Shown piece after piece: positions 41,067 to 52,600 of a stretch of 64,000 nt of DNA. Below the pieces are notes generated by a model. That model made no database searches. It saw nothing but the letters and a program-made list of their open reading frames with translations, and had not been told where the DNA came from. The translations under genes and the position numbers were made by a program. The DNA lies in the NCBI RefSeq assembly GCF_031569985.1, contig NZ_JAMQKA010000030.1, positions 1-64,000 on the forward strand, in the 5' to 3' direction. The stretch's first letter is position 1. The number at the start of each line of letters is the position of its first letter. This DNA is from JAMQKA01 sp031569985. Lineage in GTDB: Bacteria; Bacteroidota; Rhodothermia; Balneolales; Balneolaceae.

Positions 41067-44000
41067 ATGGAAAAACACGTATACAGAAAACTAGCCTACC
41101 TATTGGGGAAGATGATCCCAATAGGGATATTAGTTGGCTTGCTGGCCTTACCAGGCTTGGCACAAGCCCAGGAAACTGTTATAGGTATTGTAACAGATGC
41201 CACTAACGGTGAAACAATGCCTGGTGTAAATATTGTAGTGAAAGGCACTGCAACCGGTACCTCCACCGATGGGGAAGGGCGATTTGAGCTCGATGTACCT
41301 TCTCTAAATGACACACTTGTCGTGTCATTCGTTGGGTTTACGCGCCAGGAAGTCCCAATTAACGGGCGTACAAACATTGATATCTCATTACAGCCTGAGA
41401 CCTTTACCGGGGAGGAAATCTTTGTTACCGGGTATTCTTCTCAGCGCCAATCCGATATTACGGGTGCTGTTTCTGGGGTTGAAGTAGATGACATGAATAA
41501 AATAACATCTGCGAATTTCCTTGAAAAAATGAAGGGTCGTATTTCGGGTGTTCAGGTGGAATCAAATGGATCACCGGGGTCACGCAGCACAGTTCGTATT
41601 CGCGGTGTTAGTTCGTTCCAAAATAATGATCCGTTATACATTATTGATGGAACACCGATCCAGGGCGACTACAACAACTTCTTGAATCCCAGTGATATTG
41701 AGTCCATGCAGGTTCTGAAAGATGCATCTGCTGCTTCTATTTATGGAGCACGGGCCAGTAATGGTGTAGTTATTATTACTACCAAAAAAGGTACGCCGGG
41801 CGATACACAGGTATCTATGAACGCTAGTTGGGGTGTGGCAACACCTGTAAAAGGATACGATGATTTCCTCATCCAGGATCCATTTGCTTATCACGAGGTA
41901 ATCAAACGCAGTCATGACAATGCCGGTCTTTCAACACCGACCAATATATATGGTGATCCCAACAACCCGTCAATTCCCAATTATATCTGGCCTAATGATG
42001 GGACAAACCAAACTAATGACTTGTCACAATTTGGGTTGACAGAAGAGGACTTTGAAGTATGCAACTGTGATAACCTGATAATGCCGGCCAGTCAGGGTAC
42101 GAACTGGTGGGATGAGCTTTTTAGTCCGGCACTAACTCAGAATTACAACCTCAATATTTCTGGTGGTACCGAGGGCGCTACCTATAACGTATCGTTCAAC
42201 TATTATGATCAGGATGGTACCATGAAGTACAATTATTACAAAAAAGGTTCTATCCGTGTTAATACTCAGTTTGAGGCTGGTATTTTTACGTTTGGTGAGA
42301 ACGCCTCTTTTACCGTTGATCAAACCACTGGAGGAATGCAGTCTGGTGATATGGGAGAGGATACCCCTGTTGGACAGCTCATTAAAATGCAGCCGATTAT
42401 TCCCGTTCATGCAATAAATGGACAGTATTTCGGTGGAGCAAAAGCAAATACACTAGGGAACGGAAGTAACCCTATAGCCCAGGTGTGGAAAAACAGGAAC
42501 GATGTTACGGAATCAAACCAGTTCGTAGGTAACGCATTTGTCACGGCAGCTCTGTATGAAGGGCTTGAGTTCAAGTCCAGCTTGGGATTTAATGTTGGGC
42601 GATTGAGAAATGAAGATTTCGCGCTCCCAACACCGGAAAATTCTGAGCCCAATTCAGTTACCTCTCTTGGGGAAGGTTATGATATATATACTAACTGGAC
42701 CTGGAGTAACACCCTGACATATGTGACTACGTTGGGCCAAAATCATAATTTAAATGCATTGGCAGGAGCTGAGGCGAATAGAAGCAATGACCGATTTTTC
42801 GATGGTTCAATGGCGGGATATATAACCGATAATCCCAACGCCCGGTATATCCAGGATGCTCTTGGGGATCCGGCAACCAAGAATGTAAGCACGAGTGGTG
42901 GCTTCAATACGCTGCTATCCTATTTCGGGAAAGTGGATTATAACTACGCTCAGAAATATTATCTGAGTGCCACGATTCGTCGCGATGGTTCTTCCCGTCT
43001 TGGATCAACTAACCAATGGGGTACCTTCCCAGCTTTTAGTATTGGTTGGAGAGTTTCCGAGGAATCATTCATGCAGGGACTGGACGTCTTGGATGACTTG
43101 AAACTGCGAGCCGCCTATGGTGTGACTGGTAACCAGCAAATTCCTACCGGCCGTACTGTTGACCAGTTTGGCGGTAGCACAGGTAGTACTTTCTATGATA
43201 TTACCGGTTCCAATAGCGGTATTGCGCAAGGTTTCCGGAAAACGGATATTGGTAATGACGATCTAAAATGGGAGGAAAATGTTTCCTATAACTTTGGAAT
43301 CGATGCCGAATTTTTGGGTGGTCGATTAAATTTTGTGCTTGACCTGTATCAACGCGAAGTGGATGATCTTCTCTTTAACCCGGCCATCCCAGCGACCCAG
43401 GGTAATGCTTCTGCCCCATGGCGAAATGTTGGTAAAATGCGCAATACAGGAATTGATGTTTCTCTTGGGTATAGAGGAACAATTAGTAATGATCTCACCT
43501 GGAACATTAACGTAAACGGTAGTCATTACAAAAATGAGATTGTTCACATTGCCGGAGATCAGGATTTCTTCTTTGGTCCGGAAACAGGGCGACAAGATAT
43601 ATTGAATATAAATCAGCTCGGTTATTCAATCGGTAGTTTCTACGGATTTAAAACCGACGGAATATTCCAAAATCAGGCAGAAGTGGACACCCATGTTAGC
43701 CAGGACGGTGCAGCACCGGGCCGGTTCCGTTTTGTGGATGTTAATGATGATGGGCAAATTACCGCGGCCGACCGTACAATCATTGGTAGCTACCATCCCG
43801 ACTTTACCGGTGGTCTCAACCTTGGATTGCAATGGAAAAATTGGGACTTCAATACCTTCCTGTTCGCATCTATTGGTAATGACATATTCGACCTTACCAA
43901 GGAGTTTACGGTATTCCGATTGTTTAATACGAACGTGCGCAGAGACCTATTGACCGAATCGGCTGTTGTTGAAAACGGTGAGGTTCAAAATCCGGGTGCA

Positions 44001-44324
44001 CGGTATCCGCAATTGGATCAGAACGATCAGTTCTCAAACTCGTATAGTGATTTTTATGTGGAAGATGCATCGTACCTGCGCATGCAGAACATAGAAATTG
44101 GTTATAATGTACCGGTTGATATTTTACCTGGTCTTTCAAATATGAGAATGTACGTTCAGGCCCAGAATCTCTTCACAATCACGGGTTATCGTAATGTTGA
44201 CCCGAACTTGCCTTCAATACCAACAGGTGACAATGTAGATGCAAGTGACCAGTTACGAGGAGTTGACCGCGGAACGTATCCCAATAACCGCATTTTCTCA
44301 TTCGGCATTAATGCGAGCTTTTAA
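41067..44324 (+). CDS. SusC-type TonB-linked outer-membrane transporter
   Basis: 1085 residues. Signal peptide to about 34 (ALPGLAQAQE), carboxypeptidase-regulatory-like domain (about 36-115; GIVTDATNGETMPGVNIVVKG), plug (about 120-245) with the SusC hallmarks PLYIIDGTPI and DASAASIYGARASNGVVIITTKK, then the barrel ending FSFGINASF. Forms a lidded pore with SusD encoded 46 bp downstream. Transports an oligomeric nutrient; no glycoside hydrolase is nearby, so the substrate is open. Ribosome site AGGGAG before ATG 41067. Confidence 0.95.
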   Translation: MEKHVYRKLAYLLGKMIPIGILVGLLALPGLAQAQETVIGIVTDATNGETMPGVNIVVKGTATGTSTDGEGRFELDVPSLNDTLVVSFVGFTRQEVPINGRTNIDISLQPETFTGEEIFVTGYSSQRQSDITGAVSGVEVDDMNKITSANFLEKMKGRISGVQVESNGSPGSRSTVRIRGVSSFQNNDPLYIIDGTPIQGDYNNFLNPSDIESMQVLKDASAASIYGARASNGVVIITTKKGTPGDTQVSMNASWGVATPVKGYDDFLIQDPFAYHEVIKRSHDNAGLSTPTNIYGDPNNPSIPNYIWPNDGTNQTNDLSQFGLTEEDFEVCNCDNLIMPASQGTNWWDELFSPALTQNYNLNISGGTEGATYNVSFNYYDQDGTMKYNYYKKGSIRVNTQFEAGIFTFGENASFTVDQTTGGMQSGDMGEDTPVGQLIKMQPIIPVHAINGQYFGGAKANTLGNGSNPIAQVWKNRNDVTESNQFVGNAFVTAALYEGLEFKSSLGFNVGRLRNEDFALPTPENSEPNSVTSLGEGYDIYTNWTWSNTLTYVTTLGQNHNLNALAGAEANRSNDRFFDGSMAGYITDNPNARYIQDALGDPATKNVSTSGGFNTLLSYFGKVDYNYAQKYYLSATIRRDGSSRLGSTNQWGTFPAFSIGWRVSEESFMQGLDVLDDLKLRAAYGVTGNQQIPTGRTVDQFGGSTGSTFYDITGSNSGIAQGFRKTDIGNDDLKWEENVSYNFGIDAEFLGGRLNFVLDLYQREVDDLLFNPAIPATQGNASAPWRNVGKMRNTGIDVSLGYRGTISNDLTWNINVNGSHYKNEIVHIAGDQDFFFGPETGRQDILNINQLGYSIGSFYGFKTDGIFQNQAEVDTHVSQDGAAPGRFRFVDVNDDGQITAADRTIIGSYHPDFTGGLNLGLQWKNWDFNTFLFASIGNDIFDLTKEFTVFRLFNTNVRRDLLTESAVVENGEVQNPGARYPQLDQNDQFSNSYSDFYVEDASYLRMQNIEIGYNVPVDILPGLSNMRMYVQAQNLFTITGYRNVDPNLPSIPTGDNVDASDQLRGVDRGTYPNNRIFSFGINASF

Positions 44325-44370
44325 TAAGGAATTGAAATAATCAATTGCAGAGACTAAACATTTAGAAATT

Positions 44371-46104
44371 ATGGAAACAATAAAAAGATTACTTGGAGTA
44401 GTTGGAACAGCGCTGCTGGTAGCTATTACCATCTATGCCTGTGACTCTGATTCGTTTTTAGACAGTCCAGCGCAAGGGACACTTAGTTCCGATGTGTTAG
44501 CTAACCAGAACGGTGTGGAAGGTAACCTAATTTCGGCCTATGCCATGCTTGATGGATATGGTGATTATGGGGGATGGGGCACTGCCGCCAGTAATTGGGT
44601 TTTTGGCAGCGTTTCATCAGATAATGCATACAAAGGTTCAGAACCCGGTGACCAACAACCGATCACTGATGTTGAATTCTATCAGTGGAGTACGACGGGA
44701 ACCGATGGGTATGTTAATGACAAGTGGACCTCTACCTACGATGCGATTAACCGAGCGAATGCAACATTAGAACTGTTGGCTTCTGTGGAAGAAATATCAG
44801 ACAGCGATCGGCAGCGTATCCAGGGAGAAGCGCAATTCTTACGTGCTCATTACCACTTCGAGGCGTGGAAAATGTGGAAAAATATTCCCTATTACACGCA
44901 GGGCGATGCAGATTTCCGTAAGCCCAACACTGGTGTAAATCCAATAGAAAATGTAATTGCTGATCTTGATTCAGCAATTGCTGCACTCCCTACTTCACAA
45001 AGTGATATTGGACGAGTGACCGAGTGGACCGCCAAAGCCTACAAAGGTCGGGTGTTGGCTTATACCGACCAATGGGATGCGGCATTGTCGGTTCTCAGAG
45101 ATGTCGAGCAAAATGGTCCGTATGCCCTGGCAGATAATTTTCACGATGTGTTTTCAGCGGCAGATGACAATACCTCAGAAACCATCCTGGCATACCAGGC
45201 ATCGTCTAATGACGGTGATGACGATGGAGACAATGGAAACTATTCAGATCGTCTGAACTTTCCTCACAGCGGTAGTCCATTTGGTTGCTGTGGATTCCAT
45301 CAGCCATCGCAAAACTTGGTGAATGCCTTCAAAGTGGATAGCGACGGGCTCCCACTTCCGTTATCATCTCCGAACAGTTGGAATGACGATGACGATAACT
45401 TTGCTGCGGGAGATATGACACCGGTAGACCCACGTATAGACTGGACCGTCGGTCGAGATGGTGTTCCATTTTTAGACTGGGGTAACCATGCATCCGGTTG
45501 GATTCGTGACCGTGCCTGGGCAGGTCCCTATAGTGCCAAGAAAACCGTATGGGAGAAAGCTACTGAAGCAGGTAGCTCTGTGGGCTGGTCCAGCTTCCAG
45601 CTGCACTCGCAAAACTTACATCTGTATCGATATGCAGACATGTTACTGCTTCTTGCCGAGGCTGAAATTGAGTCGAGTAATGGTTCACTTGAAAATGCCC
45701 GGGATATCGTAAATCGTATTCGCACACGTGCCGGACAAGCTGCACAGGGGCCAACGGATAATATCGAGGTTCCGATTGATGATCCATCAATTACATGGGC
45801 GAATTACGAAATCGGTACATATGACACGCCTTGGACTGATCCAGATGCAGCACGGGCCGCTGTTCGAATGGAACGTCGACTTGAACTGGCGATGGAAGGC
45901 CATCGTTATTTCGATCTCCGCCGCTGGGGTATGGCCCAAGAGGTACTTAATAATTACCTGTCTGTTGAAGAGACCCGGCGTGAGTATCTTACAGGATCCG
46001 ACCAGTACAGCGATCGAAATAATCTTTACCCAATACCTTCATTCCAAATTGAGCTGAGTACGGTAGACGGTGAAGAGCGTTTAGTACAAAATCCAGGTTG
46101 GTAA
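44371..46104 (+). CDS. SusD/RagB-type surface lipoprotein
   Basis: 577 residues; lipobox Cys24 (ITIYAC). TPR-based SusD fold: INRANATLELLASVEEISD, then QFLRAHYHFEAWKMWKNIPYY, and the C-terminal RRLELAMEGHRYFDLRRWG and YPIPSFQIE motifs. Acts as the ligand-capturing lid of the SusC pore. Followed by a strong terminator, which separates the SusCD transcript from the next genes. Confidence 0.95.
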   Translation: METIKRLLGVVGTALLVAITIYACDSDSFLDSPAQGTLSSDVLANQNGVEGNLISAYAMLDGYGDYGGWGTAASNWVFGSVSSDNAYKGSEPGDQQPITDVEFYQWSTTGTDGYVNDKWTSTYDAINRANATLELLASVEEISDSDRQRIQGEAQFLRAHYHFEAWKMWKNIPYYTQGDADFRKPNTGVNPIENVIADLDSAIAALPTSQSDIGRVTEWTAKAYKGRVLAYTDQWDAALSVLRDVEQNGPYALADNFHDVFSAADDNTSETILAYQASSNDGDDDGDNGNYSDRLNFPHSGSPFGCCGFHQPSQNLVNAFKVDSDGLPLPLSSPNSWNDDDDNFAAGDMTPVDPRIDWTVGRDGVPFLDWGNHASGWIRDRAWAGPYSAKKTVWEKATEAGSSVGWSSFQLHSQNLHLYRYADMLLLLAEAEIESSNGSLENARDIVNRIRTRAGQAAQGPTDNIEVPIDDPSITWANYEIGTYDTPWTDPDAARAAVRMERRLELAMEGHRYFDLRRWGMAQEVLNNYLSVEETRREYLTGSDQYSDRNNLYPIPSFQIELSTVDGEERLVQNPGW

Positions 46105-46124
46105 TATCCTGACTTATATTATTG

Positions 46125-46166
46125 AATCCCGGAAAGTGAGTCATTCACTTTCCGGGATTTTTTTTA
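46125..46166 (+). terminator. Strong terminator after susD
   Basis: Perfect 15-bp stem AATCCCGGAAAGTGA / TCACTTTCCGGGATT with a 5-nt loop followed by a run of T's. Confidence 0.95.
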
Positions 46167-46333
46167 ATATGATTTTGAATAGGCAAGGCGGCTTATTTAC
46201 TTTTTTGATATTATAACCTGAACACAATTTGGGCTCGTTTGTCTGCCTGCCAGTAATCATGTTTCTATTTAATCTGCAACTTTCCAAGAAATGTATATGA
46301 ATTGCGTCATTTTTGAATGGAACAAAATTACCT

Positions 46334-49300
46334 ATGTGTAAAAAGTTTTTCCTATTAGTTACTACCGTTTTACTACTTATTGCCTGCACCAAGAACGATA
46401 ATATCCCGGAAAACCCGTTTTTTGCCGAGTTAAATAGTGAGGATACGGGCATAACTTTTTCAAATGAGATTACTCCTGCCCAGGATTTCAACATTTTTAA
46501 CTATCGAAATTTTTATAACGGGGGAGGCGTAGCTGTCGGGGATATAAACAATGACAGCCTGCCCGACCTCTATTTTACGGCGAACCAGGGAGCAAATAGA
46601 TTATATCTGAACCAAGGGAATTTTCAATTTAAGGATATTACTGAATCTGCGGGCGTTTCTGGCAGTCGCCCATGGACTACCGGGGTAACTATGGCCGACG
46701 TGAACGGGGATGGTCTCCTGGATATCTATGTGCTCAATTCTGCAGATATGGAGGGAAATAGACGACAAAACGAATTGTTTATTAACCGTGGCGACCTGAC
46801 CTTTGATGAACAAGCTGCCAAATACAACCTCGATGACAACGCCTTTTCCGTCCACGCTTCATTTTTTGATTACGACCAAGACGGGGACGTCGACTGCTAC
46901 CTGGTAAACAATAGTTTTCAAGGCACTGGCCCAAACATGCGCCGCTTGCTTCAACAGTCAAGAGAAGGTATAAGTGAGATGGGCGGTGACAAGCTTTTAA
47001 GAAATGATAACGGTGTTTTTACTGATGTCTCCCAGGAAGCTGGAATTTACCAGGGGGAGATCGGGTTTGGCCTGGGTGCTATCGTTGGTGACGTAGACCA
47101 TGATTTTTTGCCGGATATCTACGTAAGCAATGATTTTTGGGAGCGGGACTACTTGTATATCAACCAGGGAGATGGCCAATTTTCGGAAGAGCTTACCGCC
47201 CGGACCAGCCATGTATCTCAGTCCAGCATGGGGAGTGATATTGGCGATATCAACAATGACGGCAGCATGGATATTTTTACCACGGACATGCTGCCCACCG
47301 ATGCCTCCCGTATAAAGACGATGACCGTGTTTGAGGATTATCGCCCTGAAAATATAAATTACCGCAGCAGCTACCACTACCAATATGTGCAAAACACGCT
47401 GCAGCTCAACAACGGGAACGGCACCTTTAGCGAAATCGGCTTCCTGGCTGGTGTGGCGGCGACTGACTGGAGCTGGGGCGCCCTGATGTTTGACTTCAGT
47501 AACAACGGTTGGAAGGACATTTTTGTCAGTAACGGCATCTACCGGGATGTAACGGATAAGGATTTCCGTAATTTTATCCAGGATAGGAGTAACATCGCCC
47601 GTATTGTCCGGGAACGCGGGGAGTTTGATATCCTGGATTTCCTGGAGCGACTACCGAGCCAGAAAATTAAAAACAGTGCATTTACCAATAACGGCGACAA
47701 AACATTCACCCATCATTCAGATTCACTGGGATTCTACCAGCCTACTTTTAGCAATGGAGCTGCGTATGGGGATCTGGATAACGACGGTGATCTGGATCTC
47801 GTGGTTAATAACCTCCAAAGTGAAGCCTCTGTATTTCGAAATGACTCAGATAAATACCGAGAGCACAATTATTTAAAAGTGGCTTTCAGGGGGAAGGAGG
47901 AGAACAGTTTTGGCATCGGCGCGCACGTTACACTATTTGCAAACGGCAAGAAGCAGGTAGCCCAAAATATGACCTCCCGGAGTTTTCAAAGTTCAGTTCC
48001 TGCAGAAGTTCACTTTGGACTTGGAAAAATATCACAGGTGGATTCATTAGTTGTGGTCTGGCCGGATCACCGTATGCAGACTTTGTACCGGGTGGAAGCA
48101 AACCAAAAAGTTACGCTGAACCAGTCAGAGGCCACCCGAAAATTTCAAGCCACTTCACGCAAAGAGCAGGTGCCGATAATTAAGGATGTGACTGAAGACG
48201 TAATAACGGGGGATATCTCGCACCAGGAAAATGACTATACGGACTTTGATGGTGATCCGTTGCTTCCCCACACCTTAGGTGCACGAGGGCCCATCCTGGA
48301 AGAGGGAGATATTAATGGAGATGGATTTGAAGATCTATTTATCACCGCCTCGCTGGAAGTTTCCGACAAGCTTTTCCTCCAAAATGCTGACGGCACATTT
48401 CGTCCTTACATCAGTGCGGACATCATACGGGATGGAACACATGAAAGTACTGCGGCCGAGCTGCTTGACATAGATAGCGACGGTGATCTCGACCTGGTGG
48501 TTGGGAATGGGGGAAATCAGATCGATTTGAACTCCCCGCACAATCGGCTGCGGGCCTATGAAAATGATGGGCAGGGAAACTTTACCAACATATCCCGCAC
48601 AATGCCCGAAATCCGCGTCGATGCCTCGACTATAAAGGCTGAGGATTTCAATGGAGATGGGAACGTGGATCTGTTTGTTGGGGCTCGTGTAATTCCCAAA
48701 GAATATGGAGCCGATCCCCGAAGCTATCTATTTCGGAATGACGGGAAAGGCAATTTAACCGATGTCACCCCCGAGAGGCTGAAGAGAGCAGGCATGGTAA
48801 CGGAAGCAATATGGACGGATTATGATGCCGATGGAGATAATGACCTGGTCGTAGTGGGCGAATGGATGCCGGTGATGTTTTTCAACAACAATAACGGGAT
48901 CCTTGAATTTGATTATTCGCTGGAGCAGAGCCGGGGATGGTGGAACACGATTAAAGAGGCCGACCTGGACGGTGACGGCGATTCAGACTACGTACTGGGC
49001 AACTGGGGATTAAATTCAAAATTCAGTGCATCCCCCGAGCGCCCACTTTCTCTGCACGTCAACGACTTCAACAACAGGGGAAATAGTGAGTACATTATTA
49101 CCACCTACCAACGTGGCGACGACACGCCCTACCCCTTTTCCACATACCAGGACCTGCTTCAACAGATGCCGTTTTTGAAGGAGAGAATCCCCGACCATCA
49201 TTCCTATGCGGAAAAAACCTATGAAGAGCTTTTTACACCGGAAGAACGGGAGGGCACGGCTACAAAACAGGTAACGACCCTACACACTTCGATACTCGTA

Positions 49301-49636
49301 AACAACGGTGGAGAATTTGAACTGAGGCCGTTGCCTGTTGAAGCCCAGGTGTCGCCTGTATATGGAGTTATAGCAAGAGATTTCAATATCGATGGAACAA
49401 CAGATCTGCTTTTACTGGGGAATATGCACGGGTTAAAACCGGAAGTGGGTCGCCTGGCAAATAATTACGGGGTCTTCCTATTGAACCACGGTGATTTGAA
49501 CTATGAATTTATGCCATACAATAAAACCGGGGTTACGATTGAGGGTGAAGTCAGGGATGCCAAACAAATTGAAATAGGTGGAGAAAGTCACATCATTATT
49601 ACCCGGAACGATGACAACCTGATGATCTTCAAGTAA
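46334..49636 (+). CDS. CRTAC1-type lipoprotein with FG-GAP/VCBS repeats and ASPIC/UnbV domain (1)
   Basis: About 1100 residues from ATG 46334 with lipobox Cys (LLLIAC) at about 18. Many FG-GAP/VCBS calcium-binding repeats of the D-x-N-x-D-G-x-x-D type (VADVNGDGLLDIYV, DIDSDGDLDLVV) form propellers. An ASPIC/UnbV domain lies near 520-600 (FGIGAHVTLFANGKKQ, then HFGLGKISQVDSLVVVWPD). Surface-exposed; often found beside SusCD pairs in this phylum, but the molecular role is not established. An upstream TTG at 46313 is rejected because the signal peptide fits ATG 46334. Confidence 0.88.
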   Translation: MCKKFFLLVTTVLLLIACTKNDNIPENPFFAELNSEDTGITFSNEITPAQDFNIFNYRNFYNGGGVAVGDINNDSLPDLYFTANQGANRLYLNQGNFQFKDITESAGVSGSRPWTTGVTMADVNGDGLLDIYVLNSADMEGNRRQNELFINRGDLTFDEQAAKYNLDDNAFSVHASFFDYDQDGDVDCYLVNNSFQGTGPNMRRLLQQSREGISEMGGDKLLRNDNGVFTDVSQEAGIYQGEIGFGLGAIVGDVDHDFLPDIYVSNDFWERDYLYINQGDGQFSEELTARTSHVSQSSMGSDIGDINNDGSMDIFTTDMLPTDASRIKTMTVFEDYRPENINYRSSYHYQYVQNTLQLNNGNGTFSEIGFLAGVAATDWSWGALMFDFSNNGWKDIFVSNGIYRDVTDKDFRNFIQDRSNIARIVRERGEFDILDFLERLPSQKIKNSAFTNNGDKTFTHHSDSLGFYQPTFSNGAAYGDLDNDGDLDLVVNNLQSEASVFRNDSDKYREHNYLKVAFRGKEENSFGIGAHVTLFANGKKQVAQNMTSRSFQSSVPAEVHFGLGKISQVDSLVVVWPDHRMQTLYRVEANQKVTLNQSEATRKFQATSRKEQVPIIKDVTEDVITGDISHQENDYTDFDGDPLLPHTLGARGPILEEGDINGDGFEDLFITASLEVSDKLFLQNADGTFRPYISADIIRDGTHESTAAELLDIDSDGDLDLVVGNGGNQIDLNSPHNRLRAYENDGQGNFTNISRTMPEIRVDASTIKAEDFNGDGNVDLFVGARVIPKEYGADPRSYLFRNDGKGNLTDVTPERLKRAGMVTEAIWTDYDADGDNDLVVVGEWMPVMFFNNNNGILEFDYSLEQSRGWWNTIKEADLDGDGDSDYVLGNWGLNSKFSASPERPLSLHVNDFNNRGNSEYIITTYQRGDDTPYPFSTYQDLLQQMPFLKERIPDHHSYAEKTYEELFTPEEREGTATKQVTTLHTSILVNNGGEFELRPLPVEAQVSPVYGVIARDFNIDGTTDLLLLGNMHGLKPEVGRLANNYGVFLLNHGDLNYEFMPYNKTGVTIEGEVRDAKQIEIGGESHIIITRNDDNLMIFK

Positions 49637-49656
49637 TTTTAATAGTGATATTATTT

Positions 49657-52600
49657 ATGTGGATGGATGATTCTAATATTTGGGCGGTGCTTTGCTTGCT
49701 TGTATTGGCATTACTGCTGACCTCTTGCTCCGACGGGGAAACGCTTTTTGAACAGCTTCCTGCCGATCAAACAGGGATAAATTTCAGCAACCGGGTAACA
49801 TCCAGCGAAGATTTCAACATCATAAACTACACAAATATCTATAATGGTGGAGGAGTGGCCATAGCTGATTTTGACCAAAATGGCCTCCAGGATCTCTTTT
49901 TTACCGGTAACCAAGTCCGCAATGAGCTGTACCTGAACCAGGGAGATTTCACCTTTACAAATGTTACTGAACAGGCGAATGTAGCCGGGGAAGAGCGGTG
50001 GAGTTCCGGCGTGGCCGCTGCTGATGTCAACGGGGACGGCCTGATGGACCTGTATGTCTGCGCAACAACCTATAATGAACCGGAAAGGCGCGCAAATCTC
50101 CTCTATATCAACCAGGGATTAAACGACCAGGGTGTGCCGGTGTTCAAGGAGATGTCCCGGCAATACAACCTGGCCGATACCACCAATACCACCATGGCCG
50201 CATTTTTTGATTACGATCGGGATGGTGACCTAGACCTGTACCTGCTGGTCAACAAGTTCACCAGGAATAGCTCGATGGATCGTTACCACGAGAAGATGAC
50301 CCAGGGGGAATCCGTGACGACTGATCGCCTGTACCGGAATGAAGGAGCGGATTCGCTGGGGCATCCTTATTTTCGTGATGTGAGCGATCAAGCGGGCATC
50401 CTGATGGAGGGCTTTGGACTGGGGGTGAATGTATCGGACCTCAACAAGGATGGCTGGCCGGATATCTATGTAGCCAACGATTTCGTGACTAACGAAGTGG
50501 TGTATATGAATAACGGCGACGGGACCTTTACCGACAGGGCGGGAGAACTTTTCAAGCATACTGTGCACGCGTCGATGGGCAGCGATGTTGCCGACATCAA
50601 CAATGATATGCACCCGGATGTGATGATGGTGGATATGCGGCCGGAGGATAATTACCGAAAGAAGACCATGCTGCAGCCCAATGATTATTCTGCCTACATC
50701 AATAATGAAAAGTACGATTATGATTATCAGTATGTGAGAAATCAGCTGCAGGTGTACCAAGGCGACCATCCCGAAACCGGTTTGCCGCTGTACAGCGATG
50801 TGGGAATGTTTGCCGGAATCTCTGAGACCGACTGGAGCTGGACGCCCTCGGTTTCCGATTTTGACAATGACGGGCTTAGAGATATTATTATCACGAATGG
50901 GTTCCCAAAGGATATCACCGACCATGACTTCGCCGATTACATTGAGGAGGTCTACAACTACCTTTCCCTGGATAAAATTTTGCAGCGAATTCCGTCGGTT
51001 AAACTCAGTAATTATGCCTTCAAGAATACAGGGGATCTGAAGTTTGAGGATGTGACGGCGGACTGGGGCATGAAGATACCTTCATTCTCAAACGGTGCAG
51101 CCCAGGTCGATCTCGACAATGACGGTGACCTGGATTACGTAGTGAGCAATATCAATGATTCCGCTTTTGTGTTTCGCAACCGGCAATCCGAGCTGAATCC
51201 CGAAACAAACAATTACCTGAGAGTTCGTTTTAACGGTCGGGGTCAAAATACAATGGGGCTCGGAGCTGTACTTGAGATTTCGTATGGCGACGGGAAGAGA
51301 CAATACCACGAGCACACGACCTATCGTGGGTACCTTTCCAGCATTGAACCGATTGCCCATTTTGGGTTGGGAGAGGCAGACACTGTTGATCAGATGACCG
51401 TAACGTGGCGGGATGGAAGTGTTGAGCAACTCCAAAACATCCCGGCAAATCAGGTGCTTACTGTAGACGCCGCCAACGCTGCGAATCCGGAAAATACCGA
51501 GCTGAAACAGGCTTCAAAGGGAGAGTCGAACCCGCTTATGCAGGAAATTACCACCGAACGCGGTATCGACTACGTCCACAGGGAACATGATTTTAACGAT
51601 TTTGGTGTACAACCGCTCCTTCTCCACAAGTTGTCGCAATATGGTCCGGGCCTTTCTGTGGGTGATGTGAACGGAGATGGCTTGGATGATCTCTATATCT
51701 CCGGGGCGTTTGAGTATAAGGGGACGTTCATGGTACAACAGCAGGACGGCACATTTCAGAATGAGGATTTATTGGAAGGAAACAATCCCAAAAACCGGGA
51801 AGAGGAGATGGGTAGCCTGTTTTTTGATGCCGACGGGGATGGCGATCAAGATCTCTACATTACCAGTGGGGGATATGAGCATGAATTTGGTGACCAGGCC
51901 TATCAAGACCGTCTCTTTATTAATGAAAATGGGCGCTTCCTGTTGGAAGAAGAGGCACTTCCCAACTACTTCAGGGCCAGTAGTTCGACGGTGAATGCGG
52001 CAGATTTTGACCGGGATGGGGACCTCGATCTTTTTGTCGGAGGCCGGGTGTATCCACATCAATATCCCAAGCCGGTAGACAGCTACCTTTTAGAGAATGT
52101 GACCGAGGAGGGGAATGTACAGTTCAAAAATGTAAACAGTGAAAAAGCGCCGGCCCTGAACAGTTTGGGGATGATTTCTGATGCGCTGTGGACCGATTTT
52201 GACAATGACGGCTGGACTGATCTCATATTGGCAGGGGAATGGATGTCGCTGCGATTTCTTAAAAATGAGTCTGGAAAACTAACGGATTTTACTCCAAAGA
52301 CTGGTGTTGCTGACAAAAAAGGATGGTGGAACAGTATCTGTGGAGGAGACTTTGACAAGGACGGGGACACCGATTATGTCGCCGGTAATCTCGGGACCAA
52401 TACTCATTTCAAGGCCAGCGATCAATACCCAGTTCGGATGTACGGCAATGATTTTGACAAGAATGGTGAATACGATGCAATTCCGAGCGTCTATACGGAA
52501 AACCGTGAGGGAAAAATTGTGGAGGTGCCCTATCACGTAAAGCAAGATGTGCGCAAACAAATTCGCCCGGTGCACAGTATGTTCGACACTTATCATTCCT